Shown here piece by piece: positions 45,725 to 55,645 of a stretch of 64,000 bases of DNA; within the stretch, counting starts at the first letter, position 1, and the number at the start of each line of letters is the position of its first letter. The stretch is from Ochotona curzoniae (lineage: Eukaryota > Chordata > Mammalia > Lagomorpha > Ochotonidae), in NCBI RefSeq assembly GCF_017591425.1, contig NW_024466409.1:1178001-1242000 (forward strand), read 5' to 3'. The notes beneath the pieces are model-generated. The model was not told the origin of the DNA, did no database searches, and worked only from the letters and a program-made list of their open reading frames with translations. A program made the position numbers and the translations under genes.

Positions 45725-46400
45725 AGCTTTTGAGGGGGGAATATTTTCTATTTGTGCTTGCTTGAATTTGGTGTTGGCAAGAATTTGGAGGAATTGGGTC
45801 ATTCATAGAATGCTGATGGGAAATGAAAAAGGTAGAGCTACCTTGGAAAACTCTTGATTATCTTAAGGGTTAAACACACAGATACAACCCAGTCTCATTA
45901 TTTATCCTAGATAATGAACACTACATTCACTTAAAAAATCTGTATACAAATTTTGGTATCAATTTTATTTCTAGAAACTAGAAAGGAAGTAAACCCAGTA
46001 ATTTGTGCAGTAACTAAAGAAAACAGTAAGTTATTGATAATTGCCATGACTTTTATGGCTTTTGAAGATATTATGCTGAGCAAAACGTCAAATTCAACAG
46101 ATTACTTGATGGATGATTTCATTGTATACGTCTTTTAAATTGAGTCAATTGCAGACATGAAGAACAGACTGGGGTTGGAAAGGTTTTGGAAGGAGATGAG
46201 ACTTTAAAGGGGGCGTCAAGTGGAATACATTTGTGGTGAGGAAATATGTATTTGTCATGAATGTTGTGGCAGTTACATAAACGTATACATGTGGAATAAT
46301 ATGATGAATCTTACTTTGAGACATATTTTTCTATCACAAAATTAATGCATGCAGATTGGTGTAAACTGATATGATCTAATGTGTGGATATTTGTATTGAG
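45725..46400 (+). mobile_element. Old L1 3' UTR fragment
   Basis: Sense-strand ancient L1 3' text ('ggcaagaatttggaggaatt', then 'gatattatgctgagcaaaac'), with the same layout as 38540-39115. Confidence 0.65.
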
Positions 46401-46413
46401 TCAATTGAGTGTT

Positions 46414-46722
46414 TTAAAATTTTTATATTTATTTGAAAGGGAAAGAGAGAGGTACAGAGAGGCAGAGAGATAGAGATTAATCATCCCACTAGCTGATTCA
46501 TTTGCCAGATAGCCACAGTGCTTGTGCCTGGGTTGGGGCAAACTGGGAGTCTTGAATTCAACCCAGTTCTCCCATGAGCGTGGCAGGAACGCAAACTTAA
46601 TACATGATCATTGCAGTCTACGGTCTTCCAAAGACTGTCAGACTTCTGGGGTTTGGAATCAAATCCCTAAACTCCAATGTGGATGTAAGCATCATAATCA
46701 GTGGGCTAACTATCTCTCCCAA
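46414..46722 (-). mobile_element. CSINE, diverged
   Basis: Reverse-oriented: 'atatttatttgaaagggaaa', GA-rich block, 'ctcccatgagcgtggcagga' and a degenerate head. Old. Confidence 0.7.
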
Positions 46723-47129
46723 TGTACAGTTTAATAATATGCTATATTTATGTAATATGCCAAAATTAGCATAAATTAAGTGTTGGTAAGTGGAAACCCT
46801 ATACTATTTTAAAATGTTTAGCTAGGTATGTTTAATTTAGATTAAAAAGGTAACAAATTGGAAGATTATTTTATTTGAAGGACTATGTCCACGAATCTGG
46901 AAGTTGCCAAATGTGAGTACAGGGATTGTAGACCTAATAAAAAATGTCATAGCATTCAAACATCCTCCACTAAAATCAGTACATATTAACATTTTGCATT
47001 ATTTGTTTCATGCTCTTTAAAATCCAGTTTACAAAATTTTATTAATTCACTATTGATTCAAGCCAGTATTCTTTTTCTTCCTGGTGTATATGGAACGCTA
47101 ATATGTTATTTTCCCACAGAGATAACAAT

Positions 47130-47470
47130 ATGTTTTTTTAAAAGAAGATTTATTTTACTATTTGAAAGGAAGAGCTACACATAAGAGATAAGAGAGGGAG
47201 CCAGGAGAGAGGTCTTTCATTCACTGATTCACTCCTGAATGGCTTCAACAGGTGGGGATGGGTGGGGCAGACCGAAGCCAGGAACCAGGAGCTTATTCTG
47301 GAATTCTCATGTGGGAGCAGGTGCATGAAGACTTGCACCATCCTCTGCTGCTTTCCTGCGTGCATTAGCAGGGAGCTGGGTCAGAAGTCTAACAGGACTC
47401 AAAATTGGCACACATATGGGATGCTGGTGTTGCAGGCTGTGGCTTCCCCCACAACATCTCAGTGTTAGGG
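47130..47470 (-). mobile_element. CSINE, diverged
   Basis: Reverse-oriented copy with 'gaagccaggaaccaggagct' and 'gcagggagctgggtcagaag'; degenerate head near 47470. Confidence 0.85.
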
Positions 47471-47523
47471 CTTAACAAGTTGCTAAAAGGGGAGTCTTAG
47501 TTGAGATATCAAGATGTTGCAGA

Positions 47524-47852
47524 GGGCCCGGCGCGGTGGCGCAAGTGGTTAAAGGTCCTCGCCTTGCACGCCTGGGATCCCATATGGGCGCCGGTTCTAA
47601 TCCCGGCAGCCCGCTTCCCTTCCAGCTCCCTGCCTGTGGCCTGGGAAAGCAGTCGAGGACGGCCCAAAGCATTGAGACCCTGCACCCGCGTGGGAGACCC
47701 GGAAGAGGCTCCTGGCTTCGGATTGGCATAGTATCGGCCGTTGCGCTCACTTGGGGAGTGAATCATCGGACGGAAGATCTTCCTCTCTGTCTCTCCTCTC
47801 TGTATATCCGCCTTTCCAATGAAAAAATAATAAAAATAAAATCTTTAAAAAA
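47524..47852 (+). mobile_element. Young CSINE, sense, with 13-bp target-site duplication
   Basis: Near-intact copy from 'gggcccggcgcggtggcgca' (tRNA-like head, Pol III promoter region) to the 'aaataaaatctttaaaaaaa' tail. Perfect direct repeat, aagatgttgcaga, at 47511-47523 and 47853-47865. One of the least diverged copies here and a good reference for the family in this genome. Confidence 0.96.
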
Positions 47853-47865
47853 AAGATGTTGCAGA

Positions 47866-48672
47866 AATCACATTTCAAAAAAGGTGCACAATGGCATGTA
47901 GAAATTCAAAATGAAGTTTCTGATAACTGGTTACCAACTGTTAAATCATTGCTCATATATGCAGAGAATAAAAAGGGTTGGACTTGAATTTCTATGCTAT
48001 GAGTAAAATGTGGATTATAATTTAAATATGATCTATCTCCTTTCCCAAATGGTCTCTATGATGTATTACACATTGCTGCATCTCTCCACTTGCAGTCTTT
48101 AGAGTTCTAATTTGTATACCTGTTGTTTTAGTCTGTTTTCAGACCCTGTAGAAGGAGCTGTTTACTTGGTAGGAGGGTCAGGAGATCAAGATGTTGCCTT
48201 TTGTTTTGCCCTGCTCAGGTGAACTTGCTGGGTCTTCCCAGACATGTCAGCATGATACACATGACCACAGCTATTTTTGTAAAATTCATATCAACCTCAC
48301 TCCAAGGTCATGATGGACATTGCTCATTGCTCAAGGCACTGCATCCTTATGGTTTTCCTAAAGGGGGATGTTGCTTTCACTTGAGATGACACAAGGAATG
48401 ACAGTTAACATACTGGCTTGCCTTCCTTGAGCTATCTTCATGTTTTTATTCACAGTACCACCAGGAACTGTGTTTCTATCATTTTTATTAGTTAAGAGTC
48501 TAGCCATCTCTCCTTGACTACCTCACAATAGTGGTATGGCTAGAAAAGGGCACATAGTGTATGAGCTTGATAAATTGTGAAGTCATTGGTTTAAATCTCG
48601 ACTGTTTCAGTAAATCTTTCCTGATCTGGTGCTCACCACTATGTAGTCCAAGTAGTCTCTTCCTATTTTTAA
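47866..48672. other. Unassigned non-coding sequence
   Basis: No gene or clear repeat recognised. Confidence 0.4.
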
Positions 48673-48704
48673 AATTTTTTTTTAGATTTATTTATTTTTA
48701 TTGC
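48673..48704 (-). mobile_element. CSINE 3' end remnant
   Basis: Only the reverse-complemented 3' terminus ('ttttagatttatttattttt') remains, next to T-rich sequence and the L1 end. Confidence 0.5.
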
Positions 48705-48744
48705 TTTTTTCCCAGTCTTTTTTAGTTTCTTTCTTTCTTTTATT

Positions 48745-49330
48745 TTTTTTTTATTAATTGTATTGCATTATGTGACACAGTTTTATAGGCACTGGGATTC
48801 CCCCCACTCTCCCCAAACCCTCTCCCCATGGTAGATTTCTCCACCTTGTTGCATTACCACAGTTCAAATTCAGTTGAGGTTCTTTCATTGGAAGTATTTA
48901 CCAAGCATAAAGTCCAGCATCTTATTGTGCAGATAAATTCAACGGTTTCTTGTGGAGACCATCTCTGGTCTGAAGGCAGAGCTGGCAGAATATCATCCCA
49001 ATCAATTAAAAGCCCCAACATAACACCAACAACAATTTACAGCATTATGGCATTGATTGACATGGTATTGATTAACAATATGTTAACAGGAAAATGCGGG
49101 TTCTTAACGGCATCCTGTGACTTCTTCATAGACATTTCAATTATTAGTTTATATTCAACTGGGTTCTATACACCTCAAAATGGCTATAGATTACTATTCA
49201 GCTGTCTCGTGTCTATTTTCATTTTAGTATTTAGCTATTTATAGTGTTGAAGCATAGTTTTGCTGAACTTGGTTGTTTTTCGGATGGTCTGAACTGGCTT
49301 ATAACTCTAGCAGTTTAGGTACAGAACATC
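48745..49330 (-). mobile_element. L1 3' UTR, reverse strand, fused to GC-rich retroposon copy V
   Basis: Reverse-complement of the lagomorph L1 3' end (T run, 'tgcattatgtgacacagttt', C-rich block). It runs to about 49330, where it passes without any tail into the 3' end of copy V. Matches 4030-4902 and 60524-61480. Confidence 0.85.
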
Positions 49331-49768
49331 TTTACCTAGTTAATTAGGGTAAAAAGGTTCAAGGGCTACAGGAAAGTGGGTAAGACTATTATTTTTCCAT
49401 ATTGTTTCCTTCATGTTTAAAGGGGGGTATTAAGGGAGAAGGCCCACCCAATTTCCCACCCTCCCCAGGTCCCGGATGTAGGGCATGCTCCGAGGTTCTT
49501 GCTCAAGTGGATTTGATAGTTCACCAGTTATGAATCTCTGCCAGTCTTGCCACTCCAAGCACTATGAGGTCTTTGAAGAATCCTCTGATTGACATAGTCC
49601 ATCACAGAGTCTCTGTTTGCCCCGTATTTCATTGCCAACATATAGCTGAGATGGTTGATTGACCTGTTCTGTCTTCTGTCTTTTCTTGGTTAGGGTTATG
49701 AGTGCAGCGTTTCAGTTGGGGAGACCTCCAAAGAAACTTTGTCTGAGGTGTTCTCAGACCAGATTCTT

Positions 49769-50011
49769 TTTTTTTTTTTAAATTAATTTATTTTTTAATA
49801 ACATTGTATTATGTAACACACTTTTATAGTTACTGGGATTCCCACCACACCTCCCATAACCCTCCCCCCATAGTGGATTCCTCCACCTTGTTGCGTGACC
49901 ACAGTTCAAGTTCAGTTGAGATTCCTTCATTGCAAGCATATACCAAGCATAGAGACCAGCATCTTATTGTCCAGATAAGTTCAACAGCTTTTTGGGGAGA
50001 CCTTCTCTTCA
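49769..50011 (-). mobile_element. Short L1 3' end nested in copy V
   Basis: T-rich run, 'ttgtattatgtaacacactt', C-rich block and 'ttcctccaccttgttgcgtg', as in other reverse L1 ends. Flanked by a 14-bp repeat with one mismatch (cagaccagattctt at 49755-49768; cagatcagattctt at 50010-50023). Confidence 0.85.
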
Positions 50012-50258
50012 GATCAGATTCTTGAATGTACTAGTAAGTACAGGGCCTGGCACAGTCCATCGCCCTGATCAGCTGGTGGTTGCGATTTCTGGGTTGTTTC
50101 TGTTTTCAGTCCCGACTTCCATGGAACCAATGGGTGTTGCAGTCCAGCCTGGTTCTGCCCAGCACATACTTGGCCCTTGCGTAAACCAATGGGAGCTGCA
50201 GTCTGGTGAGAGCAACCCGCAATAACCCCCACCAGGCCTGCTCCCTACCCTGGTTTGC

Positions 50259-50721
50259 TGTCGGGGTCCCTCGTCCATCGATCAAGACCCCGATATAGTA
50301 AAGATTCTATAAAAAGTTTATTGGATAAGACTTCAAGCGTGTGGCAAAGTGAAAGCAGTTATAGCACTTGTAAGATTTATTGTAGTAAAGCAAAAGCAGC
50401 CTAGCGCTAGCTATAGCGATAGCAGCTACAGCATAGCCTTGAAGTGATACCCTTAGCTCTAGCCTAGCCTTAGCCTTGAAGCGTGCCTGGGAGAATCTCC
50501 TCTTAACTATTATTTACCCAGACCGTTTTACATTACACAAACCAATCCATACACAGCTCCTCACATCATGTGGTAAGCACACCAATCATGACTTAGGTCA
50601 TGTAGCTTCCCTGCATGCTCGGCCCAATCCTCAGTAACTTCCCAAAACCTGTTTACCACCTTTGTGCCACGAAGCAATGGTCAACAAGTGCCATCTTTGA
50701 GGCACGGCTCCACTCTCCACA
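50259..50721 (-). mobile_element. Solo LTR (ERV2-like) with 6-bp target-site duplication
   Basis: 463-bp element with TG...CA ends and a perfect 6-bp direct repeat, gtttgc, at 50253-50258 and 50722-50727. On the minus strand it carries an AATAAA signal about 60 bp before the end and a CCCCGACA terminus. Copy VI has the undisturbed site near 53702 ('ccctggtttgccagtatgtg'), which gives the pre-insertion state. A 6-bp duplication fits class II (betaretrovirus-like) ERVs. No internal retroviral genes remain. Confidence 0.92.
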
Positions 50722-51932
50722 GTTTGCCAGTATGTGTAGCAGTAGTCCAGTCTGTCCTACACCCCATTCAGCTCTTGTACATGTCAATGGGTATTAAAGC
50801 TTTGTTCCCTCTAACCAGTTCCACTATGCAGCCCACACAGATGCTGTTGGGTGTCTGTCTAGCTACCCCAGCCCCTGTCCTAGTTTTTGTGCCCTCCCGT
50901 GGAAGTGGTAGCCCAAGAGGGAGGAGCCCACTATTTCCCTCCAAGGCATCTCCCACTCCCAGATTATGCACTCTCCAGGTAGTTCTGTGGTTTGACTTGA
51001 CAGAACTAGCCCTCAGTGCCAGTTTCTGCCAGCTGATGCTGTGGCTAAGCCTAAACAACCCTCACCCACTTTAATTTTGTTTGCAGCAGTAGGAATAATC
51101 AGCCCAGCCTGGCTTTTCCCTGATCTAGTCCACATGAGGCGCACAGGTGTTATGGCCCTGCCTAGTCTGGTCTGCCCCCATCCCAGCTCACGCTCTCCTG
51201 TGGGAGTCGCTATCCAGCAAGGGAACCCCTCATATCCCCCCTGCCATCTTCACACCCTCCCTTCCTGGTTCTCATATGTGCTGGTTGGGTGCTGCAGTCA
51301 CATCCGGTACAGGCAATTTCACCTTGGCATTCACATTGTGCACTGGTTTTTGTTGCGACCAAACCTGGCTCGACCCACACTGTTCTGGTGCTTGGATTTG
51401 TCAGTGGATGACGTGGACTGATTCAGCCTGGACTGCCCCCGAACCATGCCAATTGTATGCCAGTGGGTAACTTTCCATGGCCTGTTCTGGGCTGTTTCCT
51501 ATCATGTTTCTTGTGCTTACCTGCCAGGTCTGTGTCCTGCCAGAGGAATTCCCCAGACTCCTCCATCAGAACCTCTCCCAATGCCAGGTTTTGCGCATAC
51601 CAGTGGGTCCATGGCGCAGTCCTACTCAGTCCACCTCCTGTCATAGCAGGAACTGTGGCTTTTCCTGACTGGCCTTCAACCCAATCTGGTCCTTGCTGTT
51701 GGATGTTTCAGCCCAGCCATGGTTTGTCCATACCCACATACAGCTCACACATGGCTCAGTAGAGGTTGAGACCTAGCTTAGTCCATTCCACACCTGCCCT
51801 GGTCCTCCAGGACACCAGAGGGTGTTGACGTTTGGCCCAGTTCGGTGCATCCAGTCCCAGTCCACACTTGTGCCAAGGGAGACTACAACTGTTTCCCGGT
51901 AAGAACGCAGCTCCCATTCCAGTCCACGTGCC

Positions 51933-52319
51933 CCATGGTGGGTTGCCTGACTCCCATGAATTCTTCCAACCATGTTTACAGTAAAGTCCAATTGTTGTCC
52001 TGCCATGGGAAACACTGCTGGAGAACTGATCATGAATCCGATTTCCTGAGGGTAAAGAGTGCCTCTCAAGAATGTTGTTTTTCTCACAAGTCCAGAGAAT
52101 TCAATGGATTTAGAGATATTAAAAATTATTGTCAGCATGAAGATTTCTATCCATACAATGCTCTTGTTCCACAACTGGATGTGATTCTCAGGGAATGCAT
52201 CTGAGGAATTAGGAATGCTCTTTCTTTAACCCTTCAGTTAGAAAGCAGCTATCTCCAGAAGTTTGTGATTTTGGACAGAGATTTTTACATTGCAATGAAA
52301 TTGCAAAAGAAGTAAATCA
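51933..52319. other. Unassigned sequence between copy V and pseudogene C
   Basis: Open stretches on both strands of 119-133 codons include copy V sequence. The unique part shows no receptor motif that I can recognise. It may be diverged MRGPR-unit sequence or another relic. Confidence 0.35.
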
Positions 52320-52479
52320 CTCAATAAGAAACAGAGTTTTCTGCCAGTCCAACAAGGGCAATGATGAGGACTAGTGAGTCCACAAGTAGGGTCTTTGGAG
52401 TATAAATTCGATCAACAATCTGATTAGCTCCATGCTTTGATGAGAGTGTCATGTCCCAGGTGGAGATGGTTGGATTCAT
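52320..52479 (-). pseudogene. MRGPR pseudogene C (N-terminus and start of TM1 only)
   Basis: An ATG at 52479 opens 'MNPTISTWDMTLSSK', comparable to the intact receptor's N-terminus ('MNATTATWGTELRSS'), and continues to 'SLVLIIALVGLA', equivalent to residues 38-47 at the start of TM1. The similarity then ends in a stop at about 52314. The 3' splice site (AG at 52506-52505) and the 25-bp lead-in are conserved with the intact gene. About 85% of the coding exon is missing. Confidence 0.88.
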
Positions 52480-52506
52480 GTTCAGAAAACATTTCCTGGT
52501 GTCCCT

Positions 52507-53004
52507 GGGAACAGAAATAAGAGCTGAACACCGACTGTATAATCATCTCTGGGAGTTTCTTGTCCTGTGTCACACAGGAGGGAAATAGAAGCTTTCAGAG
52601 ATGAATGGTTAGGAGTCCTTGACTGTGGCTTTACATTCGGTTCTTGCTGACTCGGTATAGGACCCTATCTCTCTACCACAAGCATGTCCTCTAACAGACC
52701 TGGAAGTACTTCATGGCTTATACACCTTCAGTTGGTGTGCTAGATCTGTAGACCCAAGTATTACTCCTCTATGGACTAGAGCCTCTTAGGTGCAGGACTT
52801 TAAATGGACAGAGGTGACCACGACACCTCCATGGTGAAGAATGCCCCAAACACAGAGGAGAGAGAAGGCATTGCTTTAGGAAACGTGACCTCTGGTTAGC
52901 ACAGTTGTGAGGGTGGCATGGCTCAGGAGACTAGGAATGGCCTAGATGGTAGGCATTGAAGACAGTACTTTTTATTTTCCCTGTTTTTAGCTGTATGTAC
53001 TACA
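52507..53004. other. Flank of MRGPR unit C (proximal part)
   Basis: Non-coding; aligns with 10580-10700 and 30280-30400 and, further out, with 31170-31260. Interrupted on the right by copy VI. Confidence 0.6.
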
Positions 53005-53005
53005 C

Positions 53006-53007
<2 letters not shown>

Positions 53008-53089
<82 letters not shown>

Positions 53090-53090
53090 C
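53008..53090. repeat. TTTC tetranucleotide microsatellite
   Basis: About 20 near-perfect TTTC units. They occupy the place of the A-rich tail of copy VI read on the minus strand (GAAA units), so the array probably grew from the tail. Confidence 0.97.
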
Positions 53091-55645
53091 TTTTGACAAT
53101 CTTTACCTAGTTAATTAGGGTAAAAAGGTTCAAGGGCTACAGGAAAGTGGGTAAGACTATTATTTTTCCATATTGTTTCCTTCATGTTTAAAGGGGGGTA
53201 TTAAGGGAGAAGGCCCACCCAATTTCCCACCCTCCCCAGGTCCCGGATGTAGGGTATGCTCTGAGGTTCTTGCTCAAGTGGATTCGATATTTCAACAGTT
53301 ATGAATCTCTGCCAGTCTTGCCACTCCAAGCACTATGAGGTCTTTGAAAAATCACTGATTGACATAGTCCATCGTAGCTGAGATGGTTGGTTGAGCTGTT
53401 CTGTCTTCTCTTTTCTTGGTTAGGGTTCTGAGTCCAGCATTTAGATTAGGAAGATCTCCAAAGAAACTTCTTGTATGTGCTAGCAAGTACAGGGCCTGGC
53501 ACAGTCCATCGCCCTGATCAGCTGGTGGTTGCGATTGCTGGGTTGTTTCTGTTTTCAGTCCCGACTTCCATGGAACCAATGGATGTTGCAGTCCAGCCTG
53601 GTTCTGCCCAGCAAATACTTGGCCCTCGCATAAACCAGTGGGAGCTGCAGCCTAGTTGGAGTGACCCACAATAATCCCCACCAGGCCCGTCCCCAACCCT
53701 GGTTTGCCAGTATGTGTAGCAGTAATCCAGCCTGTCCCACACTCCATTCCACCCCAGCCGCTGTCTTAGTTTTATGTCCTCCTGTGGAAGTGGTAACCCA
53801 AGAGGGATGAGCCCACTATTTCCCTCCCAGGCCTCTCCCACTCCCAGATTCCAGCTGATGCTGTGGCTAAGCCCAAACAACCCTCACCCACTCTAATTTT
53901 GTTTGCAGCAGTAGGAATAATCAGCCCAGCTTGGCTTTTCCCTGATCTAGTCCACATGAGGTGCACAGGTGAGGTAGCCCTGCCTAGTCTGGTTTGCCCC
54001 CATCCCAGCTCACGCTCTCCTGTTGGAGTAACTGTCCAGCAAGGGAACCCACCCCTACTTCCCTGCTGGCTCTGCCCCCTTCCTTCCTGGGTCTCACGCT
54101 GGTTGGGTGCTGCGGTCCCTTCCGGTACAGGCAATCTCACCTTGGCATTCACATTGTGCACTGGTTTTTGTTGTGACCAAACCTGGCTCAACCCACACTG
54201 TTCTGGTGCTTGGATTTGTCAGTGGATGACGTGGACTGATTCAGCCTGGACTGCCCCCGAACCATGCCAATTGTATGCCAGTGGGTAACTTTCCATGGCC
54301 TGTTCTGGGCTGTTTCCTATCATGTTTCTTGTGCTTACCTGCCAGGTCTGTGTCCTGCCAGAGGAATTCCCCAGACTCCTCCATCAGAACCTCTCCCAAT
54401 GCCAGGTTTTGCGCATACCAGTGGGTCCATGGCGCAGCCCTACTCAGTCCACCTCCTGTCATAGCAGGAACTGTGGCTTTTCCTGACTGGCCTTCAACCC
54501 AATCTGGTCCTTGCTGTTGGATGTTTCAGCCCAGCCATGGTTTGTCCATACCCACATACAGCTCACACATGGCTCAGTAGGGGTTGAGACCTAGCTTAGT
54601 CCATCCCACACCTGCCCTGGTCCTCCAGGACACCAGAGGGTGTTGGGGTCTCGCCCGATTCGGTGCATCCAGTCCCAGTCCACACTTGTGCCAAAGGAGA
54701 CTACAACTGTTTCCCGGTAAGAACGCAGCTCCCATTCCAGGTCACACGCCCCTTGGCAGGAACCTCAGCCCAGCTAGTGTTGTCCCCTTAGCTCCCCAAC
54801 CGCGCCTATTCCCAGCCATAGATCACTCGCATGCCAGTGGTTTCTGTGACTCAGCTTGGCACAGCCCCTCACCTGTCCCGACCTCTGCCTTAGACACTGT
54901 GGCTTAGCATCCCTGGCTCAGTAGGTACAAGAGCCTAGCTCGGCATGACCTGTGCTCCCTCCTGGTTTCTAGTTTTGCTTGTGGGCTAAGGTTTGCTCAG
55001 TCCTGCCTGATCTACCCTGTTCCATTACCAGTTGTCACATTAGCCAGCTGTTGGAGCTATTTTACAGGACAAGCCCAAAGCCATAGCTTCTGCATGGACT
55101 GGTATTTGGTGGTCAGCATTGTTCAGTGATTACAAGTTTTACAAAGAAAGAATTACTGCCAATGGGAATCTTTATGAATGTTTCAGGTCCAAGAAGCACG
55201 ATGGGTTCAACCTGGAGCTAACTAAGCAGTGACTCAAAGAACCAAAACCCCATAGCTCCCCGGCCAGGCAGTCAGCAGGCGGAGCCAGGCACCAAATGGC
55301 GCACTGGCCGCCCAGGAACAGCTTACCACATGCACATGGTGGCTGTGGTCTCAGATCCAGGCATGAGACGCCCCATCCTGAGACCCACCAGCAGCCGTAG
55401 CCGCTGGTAGTTTAAATTCTCAGGCCCAAGGTTGCGCCCCTCCCAAATCCCATTCACCGCCCAGTGAAGGTGGCAGGTGGGTCCCGGACCTGCCCAGTCA
55501 CGGAGACCTCCCCGCTCGGTGTACTTACCCCAAAGGGAGCAGCCCCCAGAGCCCAGGCAGGCCCAGGAACAGCTTACCACATGCACATGGTGGCTGTGGT
55601 CTGGGATCTAGGCATGAGATGCCCCGTCCTGTGACCCACCACCAC
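53091..55645 (-). mobile_element. GC-rich tandem-repeat retroposon, copy VI (5' end preserved)
   Basis: 3' end at 53091 beside the microsatellite; 3' domain to about 53480; degenerate tandem units about 53480-54900, with an internal deletion near 53750 relative to copy V; semi-unique part about 54900-55310; and two CpG-containing 5' units of about 251 bp (55311 and 55562). Ends at about 55645 against unit C flank. No conserved frame. Confidence 0.78.
55311..55645 (-). repeat. Tandem 5' units (about 251 bp) of copy VI
   Basis: The block 'cagcttaccacatgcacatg' occurs at 55318 and 55570. CpG- and GC-rich, consistent with a promoter-bearing 5' end. Its sequence differs from the 5' units of copy IV, although both join the same inner boundary ('gcctgctg(a/g)ctgcctgg'). 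Confidence 0.8.

Larger units (their letters stand above)
49328..51932 (-). mobile_element. GC-rich tandem-repeat retroposon, copy V (5'-truncated)
   Basis: 3' domain about 49328-50040, split by an L1 end at 49769-50011; then degenerate tandem units to about 51932, split by a solo LTR at 50259-50721. Over at least 300 bp (51457-51762) it matches copy VI at a constant offset of 2818 bp with only about one change visible, so the two are recent relatives. Downstream of 51932 the sequence changes to that bordering MRGPR pseudogene C. Confidence 0.75.

Noticed and set aside
47501..47901. Overlapping frames of up to 121 codons on both strands
   Set aside because: They are entirely CSINE sequence; the same peptides recur at 26.6-26.9 and 39.1-39.4 kb.
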